From a bacterium (GTDB lineage Bacteria; Atribacterota; JS1; SB-45; 34-128), in the NCBI GenBank assembly GCA_018894595.1, contig JAHIPN010000059.1:1-13492 (forward strand): a DNA stretch of 13,492 nucleotides, written 5' to 3'. Below, one piece after another: positions 1-6,031 of the stretch (the stretch's first letter is position 1; each line of letters starts with the position of its first letter). The notes under the pieces were generated by a model that saw nothing but the letters and a program-made list of their open reading frames with translations, had not been told where the DNA came from and ran no database searches. Position numbers and translations under genes: made by a program.

Positions 1-1
1 T

Positions 2-286
2 GTAAACTTTTTAAAAAATCTTAATATACCTATTTTGGGAATTATAGAAAATATGAGTGGATTAAAGTGTCCTCATTGTGGTAAAAATATCGATTTATTT
101 AAATCAAGAGGAGGGGAAAAAGTAGCTACAGAATTTAACTTACCTTTCTTAGGCAAAATTCCCATAGATTTAAATATGGTAAATTCTACAGATGAAGGGA
201 AACCATATATCTCTCAATATAAAAATTCAGAAACCACTCAAATTTTTAATAAGATAGTAGAATCAATTCTCGCTAAAATGAAATAG
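2..286 (+). CDS. mrp: Mrp/NBP35-family Fe-S carrier ATPase, C-terminal fragment
   Basis: Only the last ~94 codons are in the window; the reading frame is open to the left edge, so the P-loop and switch regions lie outside. What is visible is the family's C-terminal signature: a strand reading NIPILGIIENMSG, then CPHCGK (the CxxC used by Mrp/ApbC/NBP35 dimers to hold a transferable Fe-S cluster), then GGGEKVA and a segment PFLGKIPIDLNMV that matches the usual end of the fold. An in-frame TTG at 35 is not the true start, because conserved sequence continues upstream of it. Members are soluble ATPases that bind and deliver Fe-S clusters. The next gene, an MBL-fold protein, follows after an 88-bp gap that contains its own promoter. 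Family assignment is firm; the specific client is unknown. Confidence 0.88.
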   Translation, partial: VNFLKNLNIPILGIIENMSGLKCPHCGKNIDLFKSRGGEKVATEFNLPFLGKIPIDLNMVNSTDEGKPYISQYKNSETTQIFNKIVESILAKMK

Positions 287-295
287 CAAAATTAT

Positions 296-324
296 TTGAC
301 ATTACCACAGCCGTATTGTATCAA
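296..324 (+). promoter_or_regulatory. Sigma70-type promoter for the MBL/permease genes
   Basis: A perfect -35 hexamer TTGACA (296-301) is followed after 17 bp by TATCAA (319-324), which matches the -10 consensus at 4 of 6 positions. The predicted transcription start, near 331, falls at the left edge of a GC-rich palindrome. The spacer contains ACCACAGC (304-311), which differs at one position from the start of the palindrome arm (ACCACGGC) and may be a second half-site for the same regulator. Prediction from sequence only. Confidence 0.5.
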
Positions 325-332
325 TTATATAG

Positions 333-353
333 CACCACGGCGCTGCCGTGGTG
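333..353. promoter_or_regulatory. GC-rich perfect palindrome/hairpin at the predicted 5' end of the MBL transcript
   Basis: Arms CACCACGGC (333-341) and GCCGTGGTG (345-353) are perfectly complementary around the triplet GCT. The 21 bp are strikingly GC-rich against an AT-rich intergenic region. No T-run follows, so it is not a typical intrinsic terminator of the upstream Mrp gene. It begins about two bases after the predicted transcription start and ends 9 bases before the GGAG ribosome-binding site. It could act as a repressor operator at +1 or as a stable 5' stem-loop on the mRNA. Confidence 0.6.
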
Positions 354-374
354 AATAGAAACGGAGCGTAGATA

Positions 375-1070
375 ATGAAAATTACTATTATTTATGACAA
401 TGAAATTGCAGAAAATATTAAAGGTTTAAAAGCAGGATGGGGTTTTTCCTGTTTTATACAGACAAAAGAAAGAAATATTTTATTCGATACCGGGTGGGAT
501 GGTGATGTGCTTATTTCAAATATGAAGTTATTAGGTATAAATCCTCGAGATATAGATTTAATACTACTTTCACATAGTCATTGGGACCATTGTGGTGGTC
601 TTGCTCGAGTGTTAAATTTGAATAAAAATCTTGAAGTATATGTTCCAAAATCTTTTTCTAATCATTTGAAAAAAGAAATTAAAAAAAGAGCAAATATATT
701 TTGTGAAATTCAGCAATCAAAGGAGATTTGCCCTGGAGTTTATACTACCGGAGAAATAGAAGGTTCTTTACCTATTGGTAAAACAAAAATATCAATTAAA
801 GAGCAATCTCTAATTTTTTCAACCGCGAAAGGTCTTGTAGTTATAACCGGTTGTGCCCATTCGGGGATAAATAAGATATTAAACTCAGCAAATAAATTAG
901 GGGAAATTTACGCTTTATTGGGAGGATTTCATGATTTTGAGGAATATAATTTGCTAAAAGATATATCTTTAATTATACCCACCCATTGTACTAAAAATAA
1001 AAAGAAAATCCTTGCTCTATTCCCCAAGAATTGTATCGAGGGCGGAGTAGGTTGCCAACTTACTATATAG
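375..1070 (+). CDS. MBL-fold metallo-hydrolase, COG1237 type
   Basis: A 231-residue soluble protein of the metallo-beta-lactamase fold. The metal-binding motif HxHxDH is intact as H67-S-H69-W-D71-H72. Further candidate ligands are H162 in TGCAHSG, H195 in GGFH and H214 in IPTHCT. The TGCAHSG and PTHCT pair, together with the GVG near the C-terminus, is typical of COG1237, whose members are often annotated as dihydropteridine/RFA-P synthase-like after an archaeal pterin-pathway enzyme; that specific activity should not be assumed here. ATG 375 is preceded by GGAG at 363-366. The ATPase upstream and the four-Cys protein 14 bp downstream suggest a redox or metal-linked role, but the substrate is not visible from sequence. 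Confidence 0.82.
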   Translation: MKITIIYDNEIAENIKGLKAGWGFSCFIQTKERNILFDTGWDGDVLISNMKLLGINPRDIDLILLSHSHWDHCGGLARVLNLNKNLEVYVPKSFSNHLKKEIKKRANIFCEIQQSKEICPGVYTTGEIEGSLPIGKTKISIKEQSLIFSTAKGLVVITGCAHSGINKILNSANKLGEIYALLGGFHDFEEYNLLKDISLIIPTHCTKNKKKILALFPKNCIEGGVGCQLTI

Positions 1071-1084
1071 AGAATTTTAGAAAT

Positions 1085-1285
1085 ATGAAATCAAAAAATA
1101 TCTGCAAATGGTATAACGTTTGCCCCATGAAAAGGTATTTTGAAGAGGGAAAATTAGAGATAAAATGGATTGATGGTTATTGTAAAGGAAATTACCATCG
1201 CTGTATAAGAAGAGAAATGGAAGAGGAAGGAAAATATCATCCTGATAATATGCTTCCTGATGGGACTATTAATAAAAAATTATAG
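1085..1285 (+). CDS. Small four-cysteine protein, function unknown
   Basis: A 66-residue protein starting at ATG 1085, 14 bp after the MBL gene. An in-frame ATG at 1031 would overlap the MBL coding region and add 18 residues (RGRSRLPTYY and similar) that look non-protein-like, so the downstream ATG is preferred, although its ribosome-binding site (TAGAGA) is weak. The product is charged and Cys-rich: C7-x5-C13 near the N-terminus and C33-x6-C40 in the middle, with W9, Y10, P14 and W28-I-D around them, and a C-terminal YHPDNMLPDG stretch. Four spaced cysteines suggest a zinc or Fe-S site. It sits between the MBL gene and the permease pair in the same orientation. I recognise the general look of a conserved small protein but cannot assign a function. 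Confidence 0.65.
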   Translation: MKSKNICKWYNVCPMKRYFEEGKLEIKWIDGYCKGNYHRCIRREMEEEGKYHPDNMLPDGTINKKL

Positions 1286-1309
1286 ATATAAAAGCAAGGG
1301 GAATATATT

Positions 1310-1792
1310 ATGTACTATACATATGCAATAACCGGGCTAACATTAATAATCTCTTTAATTGTAAATCGTGAAAAAACACTAAAAGCGGTAAAGATCGCTA
1401 TTACAAAATTTACAAAAATATTTCCGGCTTTTTTGACTATGCTTATTTTTGTTTCCTTTATCCTTTTTCTTTTTCCAGATGAAGTAATTTCAAATTATTT
1501 GAAATATAGTAGTAAATCTATTAGTGTTTTTTTGGCTTCCCTTTTTGGATCAATAACTATTATGCCTGGTTTTATTGCTTTTCCTTTATCCGGTATTTTA
1601 TTAACTAAGGGAGTGCCTTATATGGTCTTATCGGCATTTACCACAACTTTGATGATGGTAGGTGTACTCACTTATCCTATAGAAAAAGAATATTTTGGGA
1701 CAAAAGTAACTATAATAAGAAATATAATCAGCTTCTTTATAGCTCTTTCAGTAGCTGCAATGACTGGTATTTTCTTTGGGGAGATTTTTTAA
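1310..1792 (+). CDS. Half-size membrane permease, subunit A (DUF318/ArsP-like)
   Basis: A 160-residue hydrophobic protein with about five membrane segments (roughly 3-18, 39-55, 71-98, 103-121 and 132-156). The sequence around GSITIMPG (80-87), AFP (90-92) and KG (100-101) has the glycine/proline-rich re-entrant look of DUF318-type permeases, which are usually single proteins of over 300 residues with two similar halves. Here the halves are separate genes: the stop codon overlaps the next start as TAATG (1790-1794), giving tight translational coupling. The ribosome-binding site AAGGGGA lies just upstream of ATG 1310. The thiol Cys of ArsP arsenical exporters is not visible in this half, so arsenic should not be assumed; the substrate is unknown. 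Confidence 0.68.
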   Translation: MYYTYAITGLTLIISLIVNREKTLKAVKIAITKFTKIFPAFLTMLIFVSFILFLFPDEVISNYLKYSSKSISVFLASLFGSITIMPGFIAFPLSGILLTKGVPYMVLSAFTTTLMMVGVLTYPIEKEYFGTKVTIIRNIISFFIALSVAAMTGIFFGEIF

Positions 1793-2316
1793 TGAAACGA
1801 AATACCAAAATTAAAATAGCTTATATATCAGGTTATACTCTTTTCTTAATTGTTTCTTTAATATTTGGATTTAATCCTGGGAAAGAGATAGGTTATAATT
1901 TTATTTCTTTTTTAGTATATATGCTCAAGATACTCCCTTGTGCTTTTATATTGATAGGGCTATTTGAGGTATGGGTAAAAAAAGAAATAATTGAAAAACA
2001 TTTAGGTGAAGAATCTGGTATTAAAGGATATATATGGGCTATATTGCTTGCTGGAACTATAGCCGGAGGGTTATTGGTGGCCTTTCCAATTGCTTATTCT
2101 ATGTATAATAAAGGAGCAAAACTCAGCATTGTTTTTACTTATATAGGAGCTGCAGCAATTTGTAGGGTACCTATGGCTATGTTTGAAGCATCATTTATGG
2201 GAGTAAAATTTACTGCCATAAGACTATTAGTTTCGCTGCCGTTGGTTATCGTAACTTCGATATTATTAGGAAATTATCTGAGCAAGAGAAATTATAAGAT
2301 GGTAGAAGGTAAGTAA
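1792..2316 (+). CDS. Half-size membrane permease, subunit B (DUF318/ArsP-like)
   Basis: A 174-residue integral membrane protein with about five helices (roughly 9-27, 34-58, 80-100, 107-127 and 140-162). Its segment GTIAGG...AFP (97-99)...KG (107-108) lines up with the same G-rich/AFP/KG segment of subunit A. The two products are therefore probably homologous halves that form a heterodimeric transporter, the equivalent of one full-length DUF318 permease. ATG 1792 overlaps the stop of subunit A by one base. After its stop comes ~95 bp of AT-rich sequence before the next gene, so this is probably the last cistron of the MBL operon. The transported species cannot be read from the sequence; C154 in AAICRVP is the only Cys in its conserved C-terminal half. 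Confidence 0.68.
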   Translation: MKRNTKIKIAYISGYTLFLIVSLIFGFNPGKEIGYNFISFLVYMLKILPCAFILIGLFEVWVKKEIIEKHLGEESGIKGYIWAILLAGTIAGGLLVAFPIAYSMYNKGAKLSIVFTYIGAAAICRVPMAMFEASFMGVKFTAIRLLVSLPLVIVTSILLGNYLSKRNYKMVEGK

Positions 2317-2411
2317 ATTAATATTTTATAGTTACAGTCTTACAATAATAAAAATATTCCCAAATAATAAAAATAAAACGTAAAAAAAATTAATGGAGGA
2401 GTGTGAAAAAA

Positions 2412-2966
2412 ATGAATAAAGTAGAGATTCCCTTAAATGATTCACCGGTTGCCTCGCCAGGTGTTCCAGTTTATCTGATTTCAACAATGAGTAAAAGCGG
2501 AGTAAGAAATATTGCCCCTTATGGAATGGTGATGCCAGTCTCTCATAATCCTCCTATTTATGCAATTGGTTCAGATAAAGATAGAGATACTTACCGAAAT
2601 ATTGTGGAGACAGAAGAATTCGTCTTAAATGTTCCTTCCACTTCTATGTTAGAAAAAGTAAATCTTACCGGAATAAAATTTCCTGCCGAAATAGATGAAT
2701 TTGAAAAAGCAAAATTCACCTCAATCCCAGCTTTAAAAGTAAAGCCGCCTTTGATTGCAGAGTGTAGGTCTCATTTTGAGTGTAGATTATTGAATATTTA
2801 TGAAACAACTGAGACCAGAGTTATTATAGTTGGAGAGGTGGTAGCTGTTTCAATAGATCAGGATTTATTTTTAAAGAATTTTGCCAAACAAAAGGGACGG
2901 TTAGATCCTTTGTTTTATGTTCAAGGAGCTTATTTCGGATTGGGAAGATATGTAGGAAAAAGATAA
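2412..2966 (+). CDS. Flavin-reductase-like FMN-binding protein
   Basis: A 184-residue soluble protein of the flavin reductase-like split-barrel family (PF01613). Family landmarks are the N-terminal PVYLISTMSKSGVRNIAPYG segment, corresponding to the usual (R)PxxxISTxxxxGxxNxAP FMN-binding strand, followed by NPPIYAIGS and DTYRNIVETEEFVLNVPS, and a C-terminal LDPLFYVQGAYFGLGRYVG. Members bind FMN and act as flavin reductases or small electron-transfer flavoproteins in anaerobes. A GTG at 2403 is in frame, but it lies only two bases after the GGAGGA ribosome-binding site (2395-2400). ATG 2412 gives better spacing and is preferred. It leads a three-gene run with DUF89 29 bp downstream. The physiological partner is unknown. 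Confidence 0.8.
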   Translation: MNKVEIPLNDSPVASPGVPVYLISTMSKSGVRNIAPYGMVMPVSHNPPIYAIGSDKDRDTYRNIVETEEFVLNVPSTSMLEKVNLTGIKFPAEIDEFEKAKFTSIPALKVKPPLIAECRSHFECRLLNIYETTETRVIIVGEVVAVSIDQDLFLKNFAKQKGRLDPLFYVQGAYFGLGRYVGKR

Positions 2967-2995
2967 TAAATTCATTAGGAGTGTATGTAGATTAA

Positions 2996-3871
2996 ATGAG
3001 AACTTATTTAGATTGTATTCCCTGTTTTTACAGACAGGCTTTAGATGCTGCTCGAATTGCGGGGGCGGATGAGATTGTACAAAAAAAGATTATAGATGAA
3101 CTTTCTAAGTTAATACCTGATTTTCCCTTAGAGGCGAGTCCTCCAGAGATGGGAAGAACTGTTTACGCTTTGGTAAGGGAAATAATTGGCGTGAAGGACC
3201 CCTTTAAAGAGATTAAAGAAAGTAGCAATAAGATGGCATTAAGTCTTTACCCTGAATTAAAACAAGAAATAAACAATTCGGAGGATAGACTTTTAACTGC
3301 CGTAAAGTTATCTATTGCCGGTAATGTTATTGACTATGGTGTGAAAAATTCTTTAAATGTGGAAGAAGAGATAAATAAAATTTTTAATAAGGATTTTAGA
3401 AGTGATAATAAAAATAATAAAACTGTATTTAGATATCAAGAATTTAAAGAAATTTTATCTAAGGTTAACCATGTAATTTATTTAGCTGATAATGCAGGAG
3501 AAGTAGTTTTTGATAGACTATTGATAGAAGAGCTAACAGAAAAACTAGGGAAGCAAGTAATCTATGTGGTACGAGGTAAGCCAATTATTAATGATGCTTT
3601 AATAGAAGATGCAATATTTTGCGGAATAAATAAAGTAGCAAAGATTATCTCAAGTGGGTCAGATGCACCGGGGACTATACTAAAATATTGTTCTCCAGAA
3701 TTTATAGAATTATATCAGAAGGCAGAATTGATTATTAGTAAGGGTCAAGGAAATTATGAATCTCTCTCTGAAGAAGATAAATCTATTTTTTTTCTATTTA
3801 AAGCAAAATGTCCGGTAATAGCTAAGGATATTGGTTGTGAAGTCGGGGATATGGTATTAAAAGGTGGTTGA
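2996..3871 (+). CDS. DUF89/ARMT1-like metal-dependent phosphatase
   Basis: A 291-residue protein of the DUF89 family (PF01937), known for metal-dependent phosphatases proposed to remove damaged phosphometabolites. The N-terminus MRTYLDCIPCFYRQAL with C7-x2-C10 is the family's standard opening, which fixes the start; a stop codon lies directly upstream in frame. Other landmarks are N100 and D103 in AGNVIDYG, the core motif D165-N166-A-G-E169 followed by D173 (metal and phosphate site), and KGQGNYESL at 249-257 (phosphate-binding loop). Length and motif order are those of the compact prokaryotic subgroup with the N-terminal CxxC. It lies 29 bp after the flavoprotein gene with an AGGAGT site, so co-transcription is likely. 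The actual substrate is unknown. Confidence 0.85.
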   Translation: MRTYLDCIPCFYRQALDAARIAGADEIVQKKIIDELSKLIPDFPLEASPPEMGRTVYALVREIIGVKDPFKEIKESSNKMALSLYPELKQEINNSEDRLLTAVKLSIAGNVIDYGVKNSLNVEEEINKIFNKDFRSDNKNNKTVFRYQEFKEILSKVNHVIYLADNAGEVVFDRLLIEELTEKLGKQVIYVVRGKPIINDALIEDAIFCGINKVAKIISSGSDAPGTILKYCSPEFIELYQKAELIISKGQGNYESLSEEDKSIFFLFKAKCPVIAKDIGCEVGDMVLKGG

Positions 3872-3877
3872 GAATAA

Positions 3878-4330
3878 ATTAAAAATATTTTTACGAAATC
3901 AGTAGCTACTTATATATTGATAATATATGTAACTGAAGATTTTGAAGCTACGGTAGGTTGTTTGGGGAAGATATTATTTAAAAAAGGGAATTATATTTAT
4001 ATAGGTTCAGCAAAAAGTCGTTTGGATGCCAGGCTGAGAAGACACTTAAAGAAAGATAAGAAGAGTTTTTGGCATATAGATTATCTTTTAAAAAATAGAA
4101 GAACTCAAATTTCAAAAATTTGGGTAATTCTCGAATCAATTGAATGCGAAATAGCTGAGGTATTTTGTAGAAACCCGATTACCGAGACAGTTAGAAAAGG
4201 TTTTGGTTCCTCAGATTGCAAATGTGTGACTCATTTATTTTATATTAAGGATAAAGAGAAAATAGAAAAAGTATTGAAAGAAAAGGGCTTTTCAAAAAGA
4301 ATGGAATTTGAGAGTTATGATAATAATTAG
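3878..4330 (+). CDS. DUF123 GIY-YIG-like protein with a non-canonical start
   Basis: The protein matches DUF123 (PF01986), a GIY-YIG-nuclease-related family. It shows VGCLGKILFKKGNYIYIGSA, ARLRRHLKKDKK, FWHIDYLL, ECEIAEVF and the C-terminal GFGSSDCKCVTHLFY. The only canonical start is TTG at 3917, but it lacks a ribosome-binding site and would remove the TYIL strand (3908-3919) that forms the GIY half of the fold. The frame is open back to a stop at 3875-3877, and ATT 3878 lies 10 bases after AAGGTGG (3861-3867). I therefore extend the gene to 3878 (150 residues), implying a rare ATT start or a mutated start. Family is confident; the exact start is not. Overall function in bacteria is poorly known, perhaps DNA-related. 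Confidence 0.72.
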   Translation: MKNIFTKSVATYILIIYVTEDFEATVGCLGKILFKKGNYIYIGSAKSRLDARLRRHLKKDKKSFWHIDYLLKNRRTQISKIWVILESIECEIAEVFCRNPITETVRKGFGSSDCKCVTHLFYIKDKEKIEKVLKEKGFSKRMEFESYDNN

Positions 4331-4391
4331 AAGAGAAAAAATATATTATAAAAATTTCCTATTATTTTATTTAAAAAATGTACTTAGAGGC

Positions 4392-4420
4392 TTGACAAGT
4401 AAAAAATAGTATTGTATATT
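4392..4420 (+). promoter_or_regulatory. Strong sigma70-type promoter of fur
   Basis: TTGACA (4392-4397), a 17-bp spacer and TATATT (4415-4420) make the best promoter in the window. The predicted start near 4427 lies inside a Fur-box-like element, giving a leader of ~35 nt before the TTG start of fur. Confidence 0.7.
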
Positions 4421-4449
4421 GATATTGAGACTTAATTGCAATTATCAAT
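4418..4449. promoter_or_regulatory. Fur-box-like operator upstream of fur
   Basis: The 19-bp element ATTGAGACTTAATTGCAAT (4424-4442) has ATTG/CAAT ends and matches the element upstream of feoA at 14 of 19 positions. It is nested in a wider perfect inverted repeat, ATTGATA (4418-4424) with TATCAAT (4443-4449). It sits immediately downstream of the -10 hexamer, so a bound repressor would block initiation. Autoregulation by Fur is the natural inference. Confidence 0.6.
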
Positions 4450-4461
4450 GAGGTGATTAAA

Positions 4462-4902
4462 TTGATTACTGAAGATCAGAAATTTGAAGAATATCTAAAA
4501 TCTAAAGACCTAAAATATACCTCCGAAAGAAAGCTTATTTTAAAAGCAATATTTTCATTCCATAAACACTTTGATGTAGAGGAACTTTTTGAAAAATTGC
4601 GTAAGCAGGGCAATGATGTCTCTCGGGCTACTATCTACAGGACCATCCCCTTATTACTCCAAAGTGGATTGATTACCGAAACCTTACGCTGTCAAGATAA
4701 GATAAGTTATGAAAATATTTTTAGCAAAAAACATCATGATCATTTACTTTGTATTAAATGTGGGAAGGCTATAGAATTTTTTAATGAAAAGATAGAAAGA
4801 TTACAGAATGAAGTTTGTAAAAAATATAATTTTAAACCTTTAGAACATAGGTTAGGAATTAAAGGATATTGTGAAGATTGTTATAAAAAATTAAAAAAGT
4901 GA
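4462..4902 (+). CDS. fur: Fur-family metal-responsive repressor
   Basis: A 146-residue Fur-family regulator. The N-terminal winged-helix domain carries the recognition helix region VSRATIYRTIPLLLQSGLI (53-71). The C-terminal dimerisation and metal domain shows HHDH (91-94), C97-x2-C100 and C137-x2-C140, the four Cys of a structural zinc site. TTG 4462 is chosen because GAGGTGA (4450-4456) sits 5 bp upstream; an in-frame GTG at 4453 lies inside that site. Placement directly before a feo operon, with a shared operator-like element in front of both, favours an iron-sensing Fur over PerR or Zur, although sequence alone cannot exclude those. Expected behaviour is ferrous-iron-dependent repression of itself and of feo. 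Confidence 0.85.
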   Translation: MITEDQKFEEYLKSKDLKYTSERKLILKAIFSFHKHFDVEELFEKLRKQGNDVSRATIYRTIPLLLQSGLITETLRCQDKISYENIFSKKHHDHLLCIKCGKAIEFFNEKIERLQNEVCKKYNFKPLEHRLGIKGYCEDCYKKLKK

Positions 4903-4925
4903 ATAAATAAATATTTTTTTAATTA

Positions 4926-4947
4926 TATATTGAGAATGAATCTCATT
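4926..4947 (+). promoter_or_regulatory. Fur-box-like operator and -10 region upstream of feoA
   Basis: ATTGAGAATGAATCTCATT (4929-4947) contains the perfect inverted arms TGAGA/TCTCA and matches the element before fur at 14 of 19 positions. It overlaps a possible -10 hexamer TATATT (4926-4931), the same arrangement as at fur. No good -35 is visible upstream, so the promoter is weak, activator-dependent, or the operon partly relies on read-through from fur. Confidence 0.6.
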
Positions 4948-4978
4948 ATTAATTAATAGATAGAATGGGGGTGAAAAT

Positions 4979-5209
4979 TTGACGACTAAATTTCTTTATG
5001 AATTACAGCCAGGAGAATGGGCAAGAATTATTAATATTGAAGGAGGACGGGGCTTCAGACAGAGATTATACTTAAGAGGGATAAAAGAGGGGGATGTTAT
5101 TCGTGTGATATCCTCGATACGGGGTCCAGTGGTGGTAGAAGTCAATAGAAGTATAATTGCACTGGGTAGAGGTATGGCTCGAAAAATTAGAATAATAAAA
5201 GGAAGGTGA
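4979..5209 (+). CDS. feoA: FeoA-family protein 1
   Basis: A 76-residue SH3-like FeoA domain protein, first gene of the ferrous-iron uptake operon. Typical features are the opening ELQPGEWARIINIEGG, the LYLRGIKEGDVIRVI turn and RGPVVVEVNRSIIALGRGMARKIRI, which is the standard FeoA ending (strand, then LGxxxAxxI). FeoA binds or modulates FeoB at the cytoplasmic membrane face. Start is TTG 4979, preceded by GGGGGTGA at 4967-4974; there is no closer ATG. It is followed after 4 bp by a second FeoA gene, and a Fur-box-like element lies 31 bp upstream. Confidence 0.9.
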   Translation: MTTKFLYELQPGEWARIINIEGGRGFRQRLYLRGIKEGDVIRVISSIRGPVVVEVNRSIIALGRGMARKIRIIKGR

Positions 5210-5213
5210 AAAC

Positions 5214-5441
5214 ATGGAAAAGAAACTATCTGAAATGAATTATGAAGAAGAAGGTAGGGTAAAAAGCATTGAACAGGATTTGAAAAATAAGGTAGCTGGT
5301 ATGGGTATAAGAGTTGGTAAGAATCTTAAAATGATTACTAAACATCCTCTAAGAGGCCCGATGGTGGTAGAAGTCGATGGAGCTCACACCTCTTTAGCAT
5401 TAAGTGTGGCTGATAGAATTACCGTGGAGGTGAAAAAATGA
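5214..5441 (+). CDS. feoA: FeoA-family protein 2
   Basis: A second FeoA-like protein of 75 residues, divergent from the first but with the same architecture: LSEMNYEEEGRVKSIE, VAGMGIRVGKNLKMI (the G-I-x-x-G turn), then HPLRGPMVVEVDGAHTSLALSVADRITVEV. Start ATG 5214 has GGAAGGTG at 5201-5208 inside the end of the first feoA. Its stop overlaps the FeoB G-domain start by 4 bp (ATGA, 5438-5441). Two unlike FeoA proteins beside a split FeoB suggest that they form a hetero-oligomer or contact the two FeoB pieces separately; this is inference. Confidence 0.9.
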   Translation: MEKKLSEMNYEEEGRVKSIEQDLKNKVAGMGIRVGKNLKMITKHPLRGPMVVEVDGAHTSLALSVADRITVEVKK

Positions 5442-6031
5442 AAAAAATATTATTGATGGGGAACCCAAATGTGGGTAAAAGTGTATTTTTTAATCGCCTA
5501 ACTGGGGCAAATGTTATTGAATCTAATTACCCTGGTACTACCGTCGATTATGCTAAAGGATATATGAAAGTAAGCAGCGAATGGCATAGTGAAACTTGTT
5601 CTAAATGCGCTATTAAACGTGTTGAGAGGGAAGAGGGTACTGAAGATTTTGAAATTATTGATGTACCCGGTACATTCTCTTTGGAACCAAAAGATAAAGC
5701 TGAGGAAGTGGCTGTAAAGATGTTAGAAGAAGAAAAAGGGGCTTTAGTAATTTGTGTAGTTGATGCCTCTAAGATAGAGCGAGGACTTTATCTTTGCTTA
5801 GAAATAATAGAGAGGGGTTATCCAGTTGTACTGGCACTTAATATGTGGGATGTTGCTGAAGATAAAAATGTGCAGATCGATATAGAGAAATTAAAAAGCA
5901 TTCTTAATATTCCAGTAGTACCAACGATTGCTATAAGCGGCAAAGGATTTAAAGAGGTAGTGTTAAGTATAAAAAAAGCAGCTTTAGTTAGAGTAAATGA
6001 AATTATGGAAAAGGTGGGGGAGATAAAATGA
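5438..6031 (+). CDS. feoB: FeoB G-protein domain, stand-alone, with CxxC insertion
   Basis: A 197-residue TRAFAC GTPase equal to the N-terminal G domain of FeoB. Motifs are G1 GNPNVGKS (8-15), G2 YPGTT (31-35), G3 DVPG (75-78), G4 NMWD (135-138, NxxD type) and G5-like SGKG (167-170). Between G2 and G3, where ordinary FeoB has a short beta hairpin, about 20 extra residues (roughly 47-70) include C54-x2-C57 and many charged residues, a possible metal or redox site. The protein ends just where FeoB normally continues into its helical spacer, and its stop overlaps the membrane-domain start by 4 bp (ATGA). GTP-dependent control of Fe(II) passage is the expected role, acting with the next gene's product at the inner membrane face. 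Confidence 0.9.
   Translation: MKKILLMGNPNVGKSVFFNRLTGANVIESNYPGTTVDYAKGYMKVSSEWHSETCSKCAIKRVEREEGTEDFEIIDVPGTFSLEPKDKAEEVAVKMLEEEKGALVICVVDASKIERGLYLCLEIIERGYPVVLALNMWDVAEDKNVQIDIEKLKSILNIPVVPTIAISGKGFKEVVLSIKKAALVRVNEIMEKVGEIK

Noticed and set aside
333..353. The palindrome read as an intrinsic terminator of the Mrp gene
   Set aside because: There is no U-tract after it and it lies downstream of a good promoter, so a regulatory or mRNA 5'-end role fits better.
2309..2343. GTAAG/CTTAC arms after the permease pair as a terminator
   Set aside because: The stem is only 5 bp with a long loop and no T-run follows.
2403..2411. GTG at 2403 as the start of the flavoprotein gene
   Set aside because: It is only two bases after the GGAGGA site; ATG 2412 has workable spacing.
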